Shown piece by piece: positions 9,501 through 17,718 of a DNA stretch of 32,767 nucleotides. The notes under the pieces were generated by a model that was not told where the DNA came from, searched no databases, and worked only from the letters and a program-made list of their open reading frames with translations. The position numbers and the translations under genes were made by a program. Location: contig JAKUOE010000007.1 in NCBI GenBank assembly GCA_022449845.1, positions 1 through 32,767 of the forward strand. Direction: 5' to 3'. The DNA is from Candidatus Thalassarchaeum sp. Its GTDB lineage: Archaea; Thermoplasmatota; Poseidoniia; Poseidoniales; Thalassarchaeaceae. Positions within the stretch are counted from its first letter, which is position 1. Each line of letters begins with the position of its first letter.

Positions 9501-11603
9501 ATGGTTCAAGCGAGTGTACATGATGGACTCGCCCTGAGACGTGTTTGAGTTCTCAAGCCATGAAAGGTGGATGTTGTTCTGGTTGTCAGAGAGAATCTGC
9601 GGCATGTACGACGAGGCTCGCCAGGGATCATTCGGATTGACGTTGGCATATCCCTCAACATAGGAAATTCTGGTATCGACGATTTTCTTGATACCGTAAG
9701 TGGGCAGGCCACCTGAAACGCCGTCCCATTCTGCTGAACCGCGTAGGCGGAGGCGGGAATAGTAGACTTCGTAGTTGTCGTCTTTGTCAAAACCATAGTC
9801 GCGAGTGTCCATCCATGTAAGATGTGTATCTCCACTGTTGTCAATCGCGAGTGCTGGATGTAGACTGAATGCGTCATCTAGAGTAACACGGGTATCATTG
9901 ACCACAACAAGGTGACCGTAGCCATTCGAATCTTGACTTGGGCCGAGATCCTCGGTGTAGCGATTGTTGGATTCGTCGGTTCCAGATTGTCCGTAGACCC
10001 AACCAGGTGCTGGATTCTGAATCTTTGAGTATGGATCCAAGACAGTCATGTAGATTTCACGACTGTTGTTGGTTGCTAGGAAAACCATTGCCTCAACCAA
10101 TGTAGCCATGTTGTTGGCTGAAGATGCGGGGAAAGCATACACTTGTCCTCCAGCATCAGTATTTCGGGTTGTGGAACCTGGACAAATTCGCGGGTTCATA
10201 TTCACCTGCCCGTTTGGACATTGTGCGAGATCTTTCATGTGACTTGCAACTTGGTTGTTTGCGCCCCAAGATGAACCATAAATTCCCACAGGGATTACTC
10301 CTGCATCAACGCAAGCGTCGTGAGCTTCGTTGATACTGGCAATGTCATCAGATTGTTGGGGTGGGTCTCCACCCTTGGGTCCCTCGTCACTGATTGGAAT
10401 GATAATCTTGGTTGCATTTGGATTCCATTTGTGGTCGTGTGTGGTCGGTGGGTTTCCGGGGACGTTGCCCTGTGCATCTACCCAAGACAAACATGACCAA
10501 GCACTACCTGGTCCCCAATCTTCACCTTGGTAACCGCCACTTTGTGCACCACCATTGTAGATGGTTGAGTGTAGTTTGACGAGGCCGCCCGAGTCATCTC
10601 CTAGCGTAAGGTGATTGGATCTTGGGTTCTCGTGGTGAGGTGGACTAGAACATGCGCCGCTTGTTGCAGCACTTGGGAAAAATCCACCCAATGCATACAA
10701 TGTTTCGAATACCGAGATGTTCGCCTCTTCAAGCATAGGCTTGATTCCGGGGAATGTGCCGCCGTTGGACCATGAGCCGCCGTAGAAAACAACACACATG
10801 TCGGCCCATTCTGAATACATGGAACCTGATGTATCGATTGCTGAAACAATCTCCACCTTTCCACCACGGGTATCATCCCATGCAATCTGCACGAAATCAT
10901 CTGCATCGATTGCGATGTCAGGGTGGCCTTTGTGCCCAATGATGGGCGTCAATAGCGTGCTGTCAATCGCTGTGATTGCTTCACGGGATGCCTCATCGAT
11001 CTCTAGGAATTTGTAGTAAATTTGTGGTTGTTGGAAATACTTGTCGTGTCGATCGTACGAGTCTTCCCACACGATGTGGACATTGTCCTGACTGTCAACT
11101 GCGAGTGCGGGCCAATCTCGGTTCTGTTGTCGGCGTACAACTTCTGTATCATCGATAATTGAGATTGTGCTGTCATCAGCAGATGTGCCATCCTGATCGT
11201 CCAAGCTAGGGTCGAGTAGCGTGTACAGGATTTCGTGTTGGCTGGCCTTGTTGGCCCATGTGACGTGGACGCGGTCCTCTGAATCGATGTCGATATCGGG
11301 GTGCCAAGCACGATGGCCGCCGCCGTTCGAAATTTGGGTGACGTCGATGACGGTTTGAGCACGAGGATCTAGCATCGTGTAGTAGAGATGCTGTGTGTTT
11401 CGTGACCAGATGACGTGGATGTTGCCTTCGCTATCACTTGTCATCGATGCCATTCGTTCGTTGACTGCGCCACCATCGACAAGTTGCACTGCGTCAGTAA
11501 TGACCACAGATGCACCTTGAGCAGTTGGTGGTGTGTATGCAACCAATGTTGTGCTCATCAAGAAAATCATCACCATTGTGATGCTACCATATTTGTTGTT
11601 CAT
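6594..11603 (-). CDS. Large secreted/cell-surface protein: N-terminal signal, beta-propeller-like repeats, inserted VWA domain, several CARDB/NEW3-like Ig repeats, C-terminal TM anchor
   Basis: 1669 aa. Signal-like N-terminus ITMVMIFLMSTTLVAYTPPTAQGA. Repeats of the type D(S/A)xxxxHxxWxD; VWA MIDAS DTSGSM; repeats such as VEQGETAIFSITITNTGNVFDTFAF and VRVEAPVGDMIPINVQIINRGNVHATDI; terminal TM PTMILLLTIALMAVAGMVMVARRR. Confidence 0.88.
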   Translation of the reverse strand: MNNKYGSITMVMIFLMSTTLVAYTPPTAQGASVVITDAVQLVDGGAVNERMASMTSDSEGNIHVIWSRNTQHLYYTMLDPRAQTVIDVTQISNGGGHRAWHPDIDIDSEDRVHVTWANKASQHEILYTLLDPSLDDQDGTSADDSTISIIDDTEVVRRQQNRDWPALAVDSQDNVHIVWEDSYDRHDKYFQQPQIYYKFLEIDEASREAITAIDSTLLTPIIGHKGHPDIAIDADDFVQIAWDDTRGGKVEIVSAIDTSGSMYSEWADMCVVFYGGSWSNGGTFPGIKPMLEEANISVFETLYALGGFFPSAATSGACSSPPHHENPRSNHLTLGDDSGGLVKLHSTIYNGGAQSGGYQGEDWGPGSAWSCLSWVDAQGNVPGNPPTTHDHKWNPNATKIIIPISDEGPKGGDPPQQSDDIASINEAHDACVDAGVIPVGIYGSSWGANNQVASHMKDLAQCPNGQVNMNPRICPGSTTRNTDAGGQVYAFPASSANNMATLVEAMVFLATNNSREIYMTVLDPYSKIQNPAPGWVYGQSGTDESNNRYTEDLGPSQDSNGYGHLVVVNDTRVTLDDAFSLHPALAIDNSGDTHLTWMDTRDYGFDKDDNYEVYYSRLRLRGSAEWDGVSGGLPTYGIKKIVDTRISYVEGYANVNPNDPWRASSYMPQILSDNQNNIHLSWLENSNTSQGESIMYTRLNHTNDVGDWPLNSIAAAVLDPWERVDVTEWQSDKLGPNNGRAPDLSQPPAFANDLGSGAHIAWSDTNKCNENSNNGAYTLCYTHVLTGQVDVELAEDETYYHVIEPGEQTIYNLTVNNSTPGPIDLVSDTFAVNLSGVPVNWTANLFFSDNHTAIFPETPIFLMGGESVRVYLRVRAPSIYQANEDELAQIVVSAVSYKDPAIRSDRLTLTLMDVVHGIELETSHYQSDVEQGETAIFSITITNTGNVFDTFAFYDPTTLQGQQEWLLPWGWQINFPLMVSLDPGQSVTKNLEISVPTTQDPGTFALYLKGWSMGEPVKSLDKGTYDVLELWVNVSIRSTGNIIFEIFDTSEYVMPGDCHTYTIDVIKKFAPGYLIFTTPGAPELKPDGMPMNEWQYDHWTVDLDFSNAPGGNEGEMSKPRHWSIIDVPREVGVIVCAPLNATAGLGPAITVKAHLQGASRVSDSVILSTNVIHVYDLDMTAEETSHAVDPGQALVIPVTTTNDGNGPDRYDMRTASITDSNGSQLLWDIEIPRATLSELERDNAETVDVILNIPGQIVAGTYQVVVKVYSEEYFDGTDERDAILFDITVNQFHDMQIWLDETVESQIKTTAPGRTVRYLLNVTNNGNVPDIPTLHNHTKSGNDWNDQPSMGSLTSWDVSFAMVEDFDTELPREIPCEELGVGQAAPLYGCALHADGTWSLAEMPAYTTVQVMVIIDISPAAMLANREIGIKVLSNYGGSPNGDTDETASWLDSCTIDADNDGVVDNVYPCDTNEQVLRIRLRAPDLELIDVSAVRVEAPVGDMIPINVQIINRGNVHATDINIVLCEDETQDNLRNNICSEENVAYRQVIGALMPPDDSGSAEAVEITLLYPVTAGNHDVSVIVDPGNLIIEANEANNRKDLGELSSENGWIDVALEAAGEWSVPTMILLLTIALMAVAGMVMVARRREALARVDAQSSMLSIDDEMRF

Positions 11604-11712
11604 ATTCTTCGACCCCCGGAGAACATCTCCAGCGTTCTGATAACGCTATTTCACTCCTACTTAACCGAAACCCTCTGCGGTCAGTTTCGCGCAAGCGCGC
11701 GCGTGAGGGGAT

Positions 11713-12333
11713 TCAAGCCCATTCAGAGGGGTCAAAGCCAGTTCCGAAACCACCAGTTTCGTCGGTCTCAACCTCGCGTGTCGAATGGGTGGCTTCAGGC
11801 TCGGGTTGGTTGCCGCCCTTGGCCCAATCATCTACAGGGCCAGGCTTCCCAATTCCAGGACCATAGGAGAATTTGATTTCATGGATGACTGACAACTTGG
11901 ATAACCACAATCGTCGGAGTGTTTGCATCACTTCATTCTGCGTGACCCCATCGAACCATGTAGGCATTGAGAGATTGAATGCTTGCAAGGGACCTGGTTT
12001 TTCCTCTCCGTGCCCTACATGTAACACCCAATCAACATGTGATCGAGTGAGGCGGAGGCGTGTTTCATGAAGCCATTCTTCCCAACCATGGGCGTCGTCA
12101 TTCGCATGTTTGGCCATCTCATCTTGTTGTCCAGCATCGACTTGTGTGACACTGGAAATGACCAACAAATTGCGACCCTTTGGAGATAAGACATTGAACA
12201 GATGTCCATGCTTGGTTGGAGGGTATCTGACTAGAAAATGAAAGTCAGCCCGTGGGTCTTCGCGATCCCTGATTTCAAGTCCTTCACCGGACAACCATTT
12301 CCGCACATTTCCCTCGATATCCCGGGTCGCCAT
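11713..12333 (-). CDS. Conserved hypothetical archaeal protein (possibly DUF2299-like)
   Basis: 206-aa ORF, MATRDIEGNVRKWLSGEGLEIRDREDPRADFHFLVRYPP..., filling the gap between neighbours. Family assignment is from memory only. Confidence 0.55.
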   Translation of the reverse strand: MATRDIEGNVRKWLSGEGLEIRDREDPRADFHFLVRYPPTKHGHLFNVLSPKGRNLLVISSVTQVDAGQQDEMAKHANDDAHGWEEWLHETRLRLTRSHVDWVLHVGHGEEKPGPLQAFNLSMPTWFDGVTQNEVMQTLRRLWLSKLSVIHEIKFSYGPGIGKPGPVDDWAKGGNQPEPEATHSTREVETDETGGFGTGFDPSEWA

Positions 12334-12354
12334 GTACGTGTGGCGGACGCCGAC

Positions 12355-13896
12355 CTATTTCAGCGCAGCGAGCAAATCGTGGATGTCCTTGAGAATCGGT
12401 ACATTGGTTGAGTTGCGGCCAAATCGATTGATGCAGCGCGCATCTCTAGAGATGATGTGTAAATCCCATGCTAGAAGGGCAATCTTGTTTGAAAGGTGGA
12501 AGGCGAATGGGAGCAATACGGTGATGAGGACAATGTGTAATGCGCTGATTGTCAAAGGTCCAAAGAATGCGTAGAGCGCGAATATCGCCATGGGGATGGG
12601 CCAAATAATCATCGGACCCAGCATCGCCGCGAGGAAATGGTAGGTGGTTCTTGCATCCAATCCTTCATCCGTATTGTCCCCTAGAATTTTCGCAATTAGA
12701 ATCATCACGCCGCTTCCATACAATGTCAATGGCGCGGCGAGTAGGGCGAGAACAATCGCAGGAAGCACAGCGAGGTGTTCCTTCATCGAAGGTGTGCGCA
12801 AACCATCGGAATCCAGTGCTCGACCATCCAGCCCTACAGAATGGAGGGCTTTGCCGACTCGATTTGCAGGTTCTTGCAATGAAATGAGATTGTTGGGTTC
12901 TAATCGAATCTCCTCCCGAATCGTGCGGGCCGCCAAGACTTCTTCGCGCCATGAATTCAATCTCTTCCCTTTGGCAATCGAGCGAAGGTGGCCAAGGACG
13001 TGCCAGGTCCGATGCTCATCCCAAGTGGATGCGTCGGGAGTCAGGGGGGTTAGATCTTCACGAACTTGGTCTCGTAGTGTGTTAACTGTGTCAGCTGGGG
13101 CTTCGACCCATTCACCTTCGAGAAGCCGCTTTCGATCTTCGACAGAATGAACCGCATCCTCAAGCGAAATCGGGTTGCCGTATTCGAACCATGCATCTGT
13201 TCTGAAGTACCATGAAACTCGGTAATGCAATCCCACTGGAAGGAGGTGAGGAGGGGGTGCGCCACGCTCTCGGGCGATGGAATTTGCAGCAATGACAGAG
13301 CGCATTGGACCGGTTCGAAGGCGGCGCATCATGGAATCTTCATGGGATGTTCCTTCTGGGAACAGGGCACTCCCATGTCCATTGGCAATACATTCTGCAA
13401 GCGTCAACATGGTCTTCGAATTGATTCTAGAGGCGGCTTCTGCCGATGCGCCACCGCGCGCGCGTTCGGCTTGCCGGATTATGGGTTGAGATCCAGAAAT
13501 GGATGCGATGTGTCCAATCAATGGGCGTGTGAGTAAATCGTGGCGGCCCCCGAACACCAACTTCTTCGGTTGTGTGACAAGAATGGTGGCTGAGTCAATC
13601 AATGCGTTTGTATGCCAAGCAACGGTGAGTACGCCCGCCTCTTCTGAGATATTTTCTTGGCCGGTGATTTCGATGGTTCTGAACTGCTGCCGAAGAGCCA
13701 ATCGACACATACCTCTGATGAGATTGTAAAACCACAGAACACCGGGGTGTTCACCTGGTTTGGAAGCATGTCTACGTCGTTTCTCAATCTTGTCGACATC
13801 AATCTGTGATGCGCTTTTGGAAAGTGGAGGAAGGATGTCGCCATGATGATCGACAGCACCATCATCGCCAGATTGAACTGTCTGCTTCGCCATCAT
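12355..13896 (-). CDS. PlsC-superfamily acyltransferase, SCT1/GPT2-like glycerol-3-phosphate/DHAP acyltransferase type
   Basis: Motif I AWHTNALID (H-x5-D form), motif III FPEGTSHEDSMMRRLRTG, LLPVGLHY; C-terminal hydrophobic segments (LPAIVLALLAAPLTLYGSGVMI, GPMIIWPIPMAIFALYAFFG). Confidence 0.82.
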   Translation of the reverse strand: MMAKQTVQSGDDGAVDHHGDILPPLSKSASQIDVDKIEKRRRHASKPGEHPGVLWFYNLIRGMCRLALRQQFRTIEITGQENISEEAGVLTVAWHTNALIDSATILVTQPKKLVFGGRHDLLTRPLIGHIASISGSQPIIRQAERARGGASAEAASRINSKTMLTLAECIANGHGSALFPEGTSHEDSMMRRLRTGPMRSVIAANSIARERGAPPPHLLPVGLHYRVSWYFRTDAWFEYGNPISLEDAVHSVEDRKRLLEGEWVEAPADTVNTLRDQVREDLTPLTPDASTWDEHRTWHVLGHLRSIAKGKRLNSWREEVLAARTIREEIRLEPNNLISLQEPANRVGKALHSVGLDGRALDSDGLRTPSMKEHLAVLPAIVLALLAAPLTLYGSGVMILIAKILGDNTDEGLDARTTYHFLAAMLGPMIIWPIPMAIFALYAFFGPLTISALHIVLITVLLPFAFHLSNKIALLAWDLHIISRDARCINRFGRNSTNVPILKDIHDLLAALK

Positions 13897-13914
13897 ATCA
13901 CCCTATGAATCGAA

Positions 13915-14349
13915 TCAATGAGATTGTAATCGCTCGGACAATTCTGCTAACGCCGCAAAATCAGGGTCTCCACCTGGAGGCGGGGAGTCGGGCCAGCAAG
14001 CGAGTAGAGTGAGGCCTCCATCTCCAAACGTCCGCGGGCACACGTGAATGTGCACATGGGGGACTTCTTGGCCAGCGGTTGGTCCATCGTGGACCCCGAC
14101 GGAGAAATCTTGTGTGCCAAACTCTGCTGTGAGGCGTCTCTGCACTTCAACCACGCCCGCCATCAGTCCTTGCAGGCTTTCTGAAGAGAGATCGGCAAGT
14201 CGCTGGGCTTGTTCTTTGGGAACGACCAATGTGTGTCCTGCTCGACGCGGATAGATGTCCAAGAAGGCGTACCAATGATCACCTTCTGCAACCTTGGATG
14301 AGGGGATTTCACCTTGGATGATTTTTGTGAACAAAGTCGGTTCGTCCAT
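13915..14349 (-). CDS. HIT-family (histidine triad) hydrolase
   Basis: Histidine triad VPHVHIHV and upstream HTLVVPKEQAQRLADL; typical 144-aa length. Confidence 0.93.
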   Translation of the reverse strand: MDEPTLFTKIIQGEIPSSKVAEGDHWYAFLDIYPRRAGHTLVVPKEQAQRLADLSSESLQGLMAGVVEVQRRLTAEFGTQDFSVGVHDGPTAGQEVPHVHIHVCPRTFGDGGLTLLACWPDSPPPGGDPDFAALAELSERLQSH

Positions 14350-14374
14350 GGTCCTCGGATGATGCTATGCATCA

Positions 14375-15994
14375 TCAATCCGACTCATGGAGACCATCGT
14401 AATTTGTGCCCAAATAGGCGGCCCAACTGAGGTGATTGGGTGTGGTCGCATTCAAATCCATTCGCGTGACTGTCCAAGATGCGGTAGTGGATGAATAACC
14501 CGTTGTTGTAGTCGCAATCAATTCCAAGTCTCCATCCTGATCCAAATCGACAATGGTGGGAGTTCCTATGCTCATCTCACTTCGATTGTAGAGTTCTGTA
14601 TTCTCAAAATTACATGAGTTGAGAATGGATGCTTGATTGTGGAAAATGTAGGCTTCATTCCCAGAAAATAGTTCACCTGCACCCCGAATCATCAGAATCT
14701 CATCTCGGCTATCTCCGTCTAAATCTGCAGCCAAGGGACTGGTGAAACTGGTGTGTTCAGTGTCCTCTATCCAAAGGATTTGGCCGGTGGCCCCATCGAC
14801 CAACAAACTCGTTGAACCGGTGTACATTGGGAAGGCACCAATGACGTAGTGCGTGAATACATCTGGAACGGCGTCATCTGTGAAGTAACCAATGGCTGGT
14901 GATGCCCAAGATTCGGCGTCTGTGACCGTTCCACCGGATGTGTGGTCTTTGACATCAATCGACCAGATTTCAGAATAATTTCGTCCATCGATTGCTAGCA
15001 ATCGACCATCAAATGTACTCACGACGAGGTCCTGAATTCCATCGAGTGTGAGGTCGGCGATGGATGGGGGAGCCATGACGCCCTTCGCCACGTTCGGGGT
15101 TGGATCAACAATTCGCTGGGCGCTGGTGAGATCACCGGCCATGATGGCGTCGATGGAGGTCGTCCAAAGTCCTCCATCCCAAGTCTCACCACCCGTCCCA
15201 AAGAGGACTTCAATTTCCATCGAGGGATGAGGGTGATAGAGGAGGGGAGACATGTATGTCTCACGACCATCAGGGGTATCGGCCACGGCAAGAAGTTCGC
15301 CGGATGCGCCTGAAATAATCATCAGATATCCGTTGTCGCGTGGAGCACTGGGTCCCTGTGTGGGGTCACCTCCGTTCGAAGTCAACCAATCCTGGATGCC
15401 GTCCTGATTCTGATCGGCAATGAAGTGACCTGTGTAGAATTGATACCATTGTTCGCGTTCATCATTGTTAGAATCGAATTGCCAGATGATGCTGCCATCG
15501 ATTCCACTGAGTGCGAACAGTTGGTGATTGCGGCCGCCTAGAATCACGTCGAGTGTGTCATCTCCATCGAGATGGGCAAATTGAGCGGAGGCAAACATCT
15601 CGCCTGAGGCATTGTTCTCCCAGAGGAGTGTACCATTCGAACCATCCAACGCGATAATGCTGCCCGTCACTTCTTCTTCGATTCCTGTGCCCACTACGAT
15701 GTCAAGGATATCGTCCCCGGTGAGATCAACAGTGTGTAGAGATGACATCATCCGATTGGATCCCGTAGCTGTCCAACTTGTTGCAAATTCTGATGAAGGT
15801 GTGGAGGAACAGGTGTGAACTGTTGCGCATTCGCTTCCCTCTGGACATGGAGGGTGGTCTGGAATCGCTAAATCTGGAACGGTTCGAGTGTCTTCATTGA
15901 CTTCCGTTGAATCAGGAATGTTGGCTACTTGGATTAGGAGAATCAAAATCACGGTTAGGATTGCAACTCCCTTGTAGTCAGAGATGGAGCGCAT
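14375..15994 (-). CDS. Secreted FG-GAP/integrin-alpha-like beta-propeller protein
   Basis: N-terminal TM/signal GVAILTVILILLIQVANI. Repeated Ca-loop-like motifs: DLTGDDILDIVVG, HLDGDDTLDVILG, DQNQDGIQDWLT, DLTLDGIQDLVVS, DLDGDSRDEILM, DLDQDGDLELIAT. Confidence 0.87.
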   Translation of the reverse strand: MRSISDYKGVAILTVILILLIQVANIPDSTEVNEDTRTVPDLAIPDHPPCPEGSECATVHTCSSTPSSEFATSWTATGSNRMMSSLHTVDLTGDDILDIVVGTGIEEEVTGSIIALDGSNGTLLWENNASGEMFASAQFAHLDGDDTLDVILGGRNHQLFALSGIDGSIIWQFDSNNDEREQWYQFYTGHFIADQNQDGIQDWLTSNGGDPTQGPSAPRDNGYLMIISGASGELLAVADTPDGRETYMSPLLYHPHPSMEIEVLFGTGGETWDGGLWTTSIDAIMAGDLTSAQRIVDPTPNVAKGVMAPPSIADLTLDGIQDLVVSTFDGRLLAIDGRNYSEIWSIDVKDHTSGGTVTDAESWASPAIGYFTDDAVPDVFTHYVIGAFPMYTGSTSLLVDGATGQILWIEDTEHTSFTSPLAADLDGDSRDEILMIRGAGELFSGNEAYIFHNQASILNSCNFENTELYNRSEMSIGTPTIVDLDQDGDLELIATTTTGYSSTTASWTVTRMDLNATTPNHLSWAAYLGTNYDGLHESD

Positions 15995-16045
15995 GGTGCT
16001 GGGAGGGGTTCTAACCTCTTATCGTTGGTTGCTTCGGTGCGGCGT

Positions 16046-17638
16046 TTAACTGCGAAGAGTCAGTTTCGTCACAGAGCCATCATTGCCTGCGAGAGAGTGT
16101 TTGGCCTGCTTCGCATCTGTCTCAGGATGATCGGTGCGAACGTGCGTGCCCCGACTCTCTTCACGTGCCAATGCAGCAGAGACGGCTGCTGCGGCGACTG
16201 AAAGTAAACCCTGTGTTTGAAGCATAGAGACCATCTCCGTATTCATCACCGGACTCGTGTCGGTGATGCTGACTTTCATTTCCTGAAGTTCTTGAATCGT
16301 AGATGCGGCGTTCGATAGGCCTGATGCGTCACGCTCTGAACCCATGTGTGTGCGCATGGTGCTAGCCAATTTTGACTGAATGGCACCTGAACTGGCGCCA
16401 TCTGAACCAGCCTCAGTCAATATGGAATCGTGGAGATGGTGGGCATCGGTCAAGGCAACAGAAATTGCACTCGATGCTGTGTGCTTAGATGACGATGCAT
16501 GTCCTGCTGCTGAAGTTCCCGAGATCATCCCACTGCTCAATGCGCCGAGAAGGTGGTCGCCACTGTTGACTGCGGCTCCATGTAGACCTGAACAGGCTGC
16601 ATCACCTGCTGCGAAAAGTCCGGGTAGAGGGGTGTCCCAAGACCCATTGATTACGTTCCCTGATACATCAACGGGAATCCCGCCAATGGTTGATCCTGCA
16701 ATCGGCAGAAGGGGAATCAATTGCTCAGTGCAATCGATTCCACAACGAGAAGACAAGGTTGCGGCAACCCCTGCAAACCATGGTGAATCCGAACGTGGAA
16801 TGCCAGTCAGATCCAACGATGCACCACCTGCAGAGAGAATGGCTAGAGCAAGTGCATCGGGTCCGTCGTCCATGGGTAGAGGTTGGCCTTCTAGGTCACT
16901 GATTGTGCCACCGGATCCAAGAACATCAAGAGGAAGGCAAAGTGTTGTCTCAGCAACCGTCAGTGGATGCATGGACGTGAATTCAAGATTGGCCAGAGCG
17001 ATACCGGAACGTAGTGCTAGATGAGCCGATGTGCCCATTGCGATTCCATCACCGTTCCAAGCACTCTGGAATCCGGAACCTGCAAGCAGAATTGATTTGG
17101 CTTGAATTCCAAATACCTCTCCAGATTGGATATCGAGTGCAATCAGGCCGCATGCTCGACCTGTATCGATTACAAGGTCAAGAATTTCAATATCGCCGCG
17201 ACGAGGGATATTGCGCTTGATGCATTGTTCTTCAAGAATGGAGCGAACTTCGCGCAGTGTTGAGTCGCCGGTGCTCGCAGTCCGGGGGTTTGATTGTCCG
17301 GGCAATTGTCCTAGGTGGGGTGATCCGTTGCGATCGCGGCGAAGATTCAAGCCCCATCGCTCCAGTTCAGCAAGAAGTTCCACAGCTGTATTGGTTGATG
17401 CGGCAACGACATCGCTCTCGCACAAATCGGCGCCGACACGTTTTGTGTCTGCGGCATGAGTCGATGAATCGGTTTCTCCAGACGATGCAGCCAATCCGCA
17501 ACTCATTGCGTCGGCTGAGGAAGATGAGGGGGATGTTGGGCTCAATACGGTCACCGTTGCACCTTCATCAGATGCGGCAATGGCAGCACGGAGTCCGGCA
17601 ACACTGCCTCCGACGATGACGACATCCCAAGCCTGCAT
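16046..17638 (-). CDS. FAD-dependent oxidoreductase, SdhA/FrdA/NadB flavoprotein family
   Basis: Rossmann motif WDVVIVGGSVAGLRAAIAASDEGATVTVLS; LEFTSMHPLTV; GLFAAGDAACSGLHGAAVNSGDHLLGALSSG; SDH-like C-terminus ALAREESRGTHVRTDHPETD. Confidence 0.82.
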   Translation of the reverse strand: MQAWDVVIVGGSVAGLRAAIAASDEGATVTVLSPTSPSSSSADAMSCGLAASSGETDSSTHAADTKRVGADLCESDVVAASTNTAVELLAELERWGLNLRRDRNGSPHLGQLPGQSNPRTASTGDSTLREVRSILEEQCIKRNIPRRGDIEILDLVIDTGRACGLIALDIQSGEVFGIQAKSILLAGSGFQSAWNGDGIAMGTSAHLALRSGIALANLEFTSMHPLTVAETTLCLPLDVLGSGGTISDLEGQPLPMDDGPDALALAILSAGGASLDLTGIPRSDSPWFAGVAATLSSRCGIDCTEQLIPLLPIAGSTIGGIPVDVSGNVINGSWDTPLPGLFAAGDAACSGLHGAAVNSGDHLLGALSSGMISGTSAAGHASSSKHTASSAISVALTDAHHLHDSILTEAGSDGASSGAIQSKLASTMRTHMGSERDASGLSNAASTIQELQEMKVSITDTSPVMNTEMVSMLQTQGLLSVAAAAVSAALAREESRGTHVRTDHPETDAKQAKHSLAGNDGSVTKLTLRS

Positions 17639-17718
17639 GATATCACCGAGTGTTCTTGTCGAATTGAAGGCGCATCATAAACGCACCCCTTGTGATGCAT
17701 CCTGAATGGTCTTCGCAC

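Noticed and set aside
16380-17024. 214-aa + strand ORF antisense to the flavoprotein
   Set aside because: Pro/Ser/Arg-rich antisense shadow of a recognised gene.
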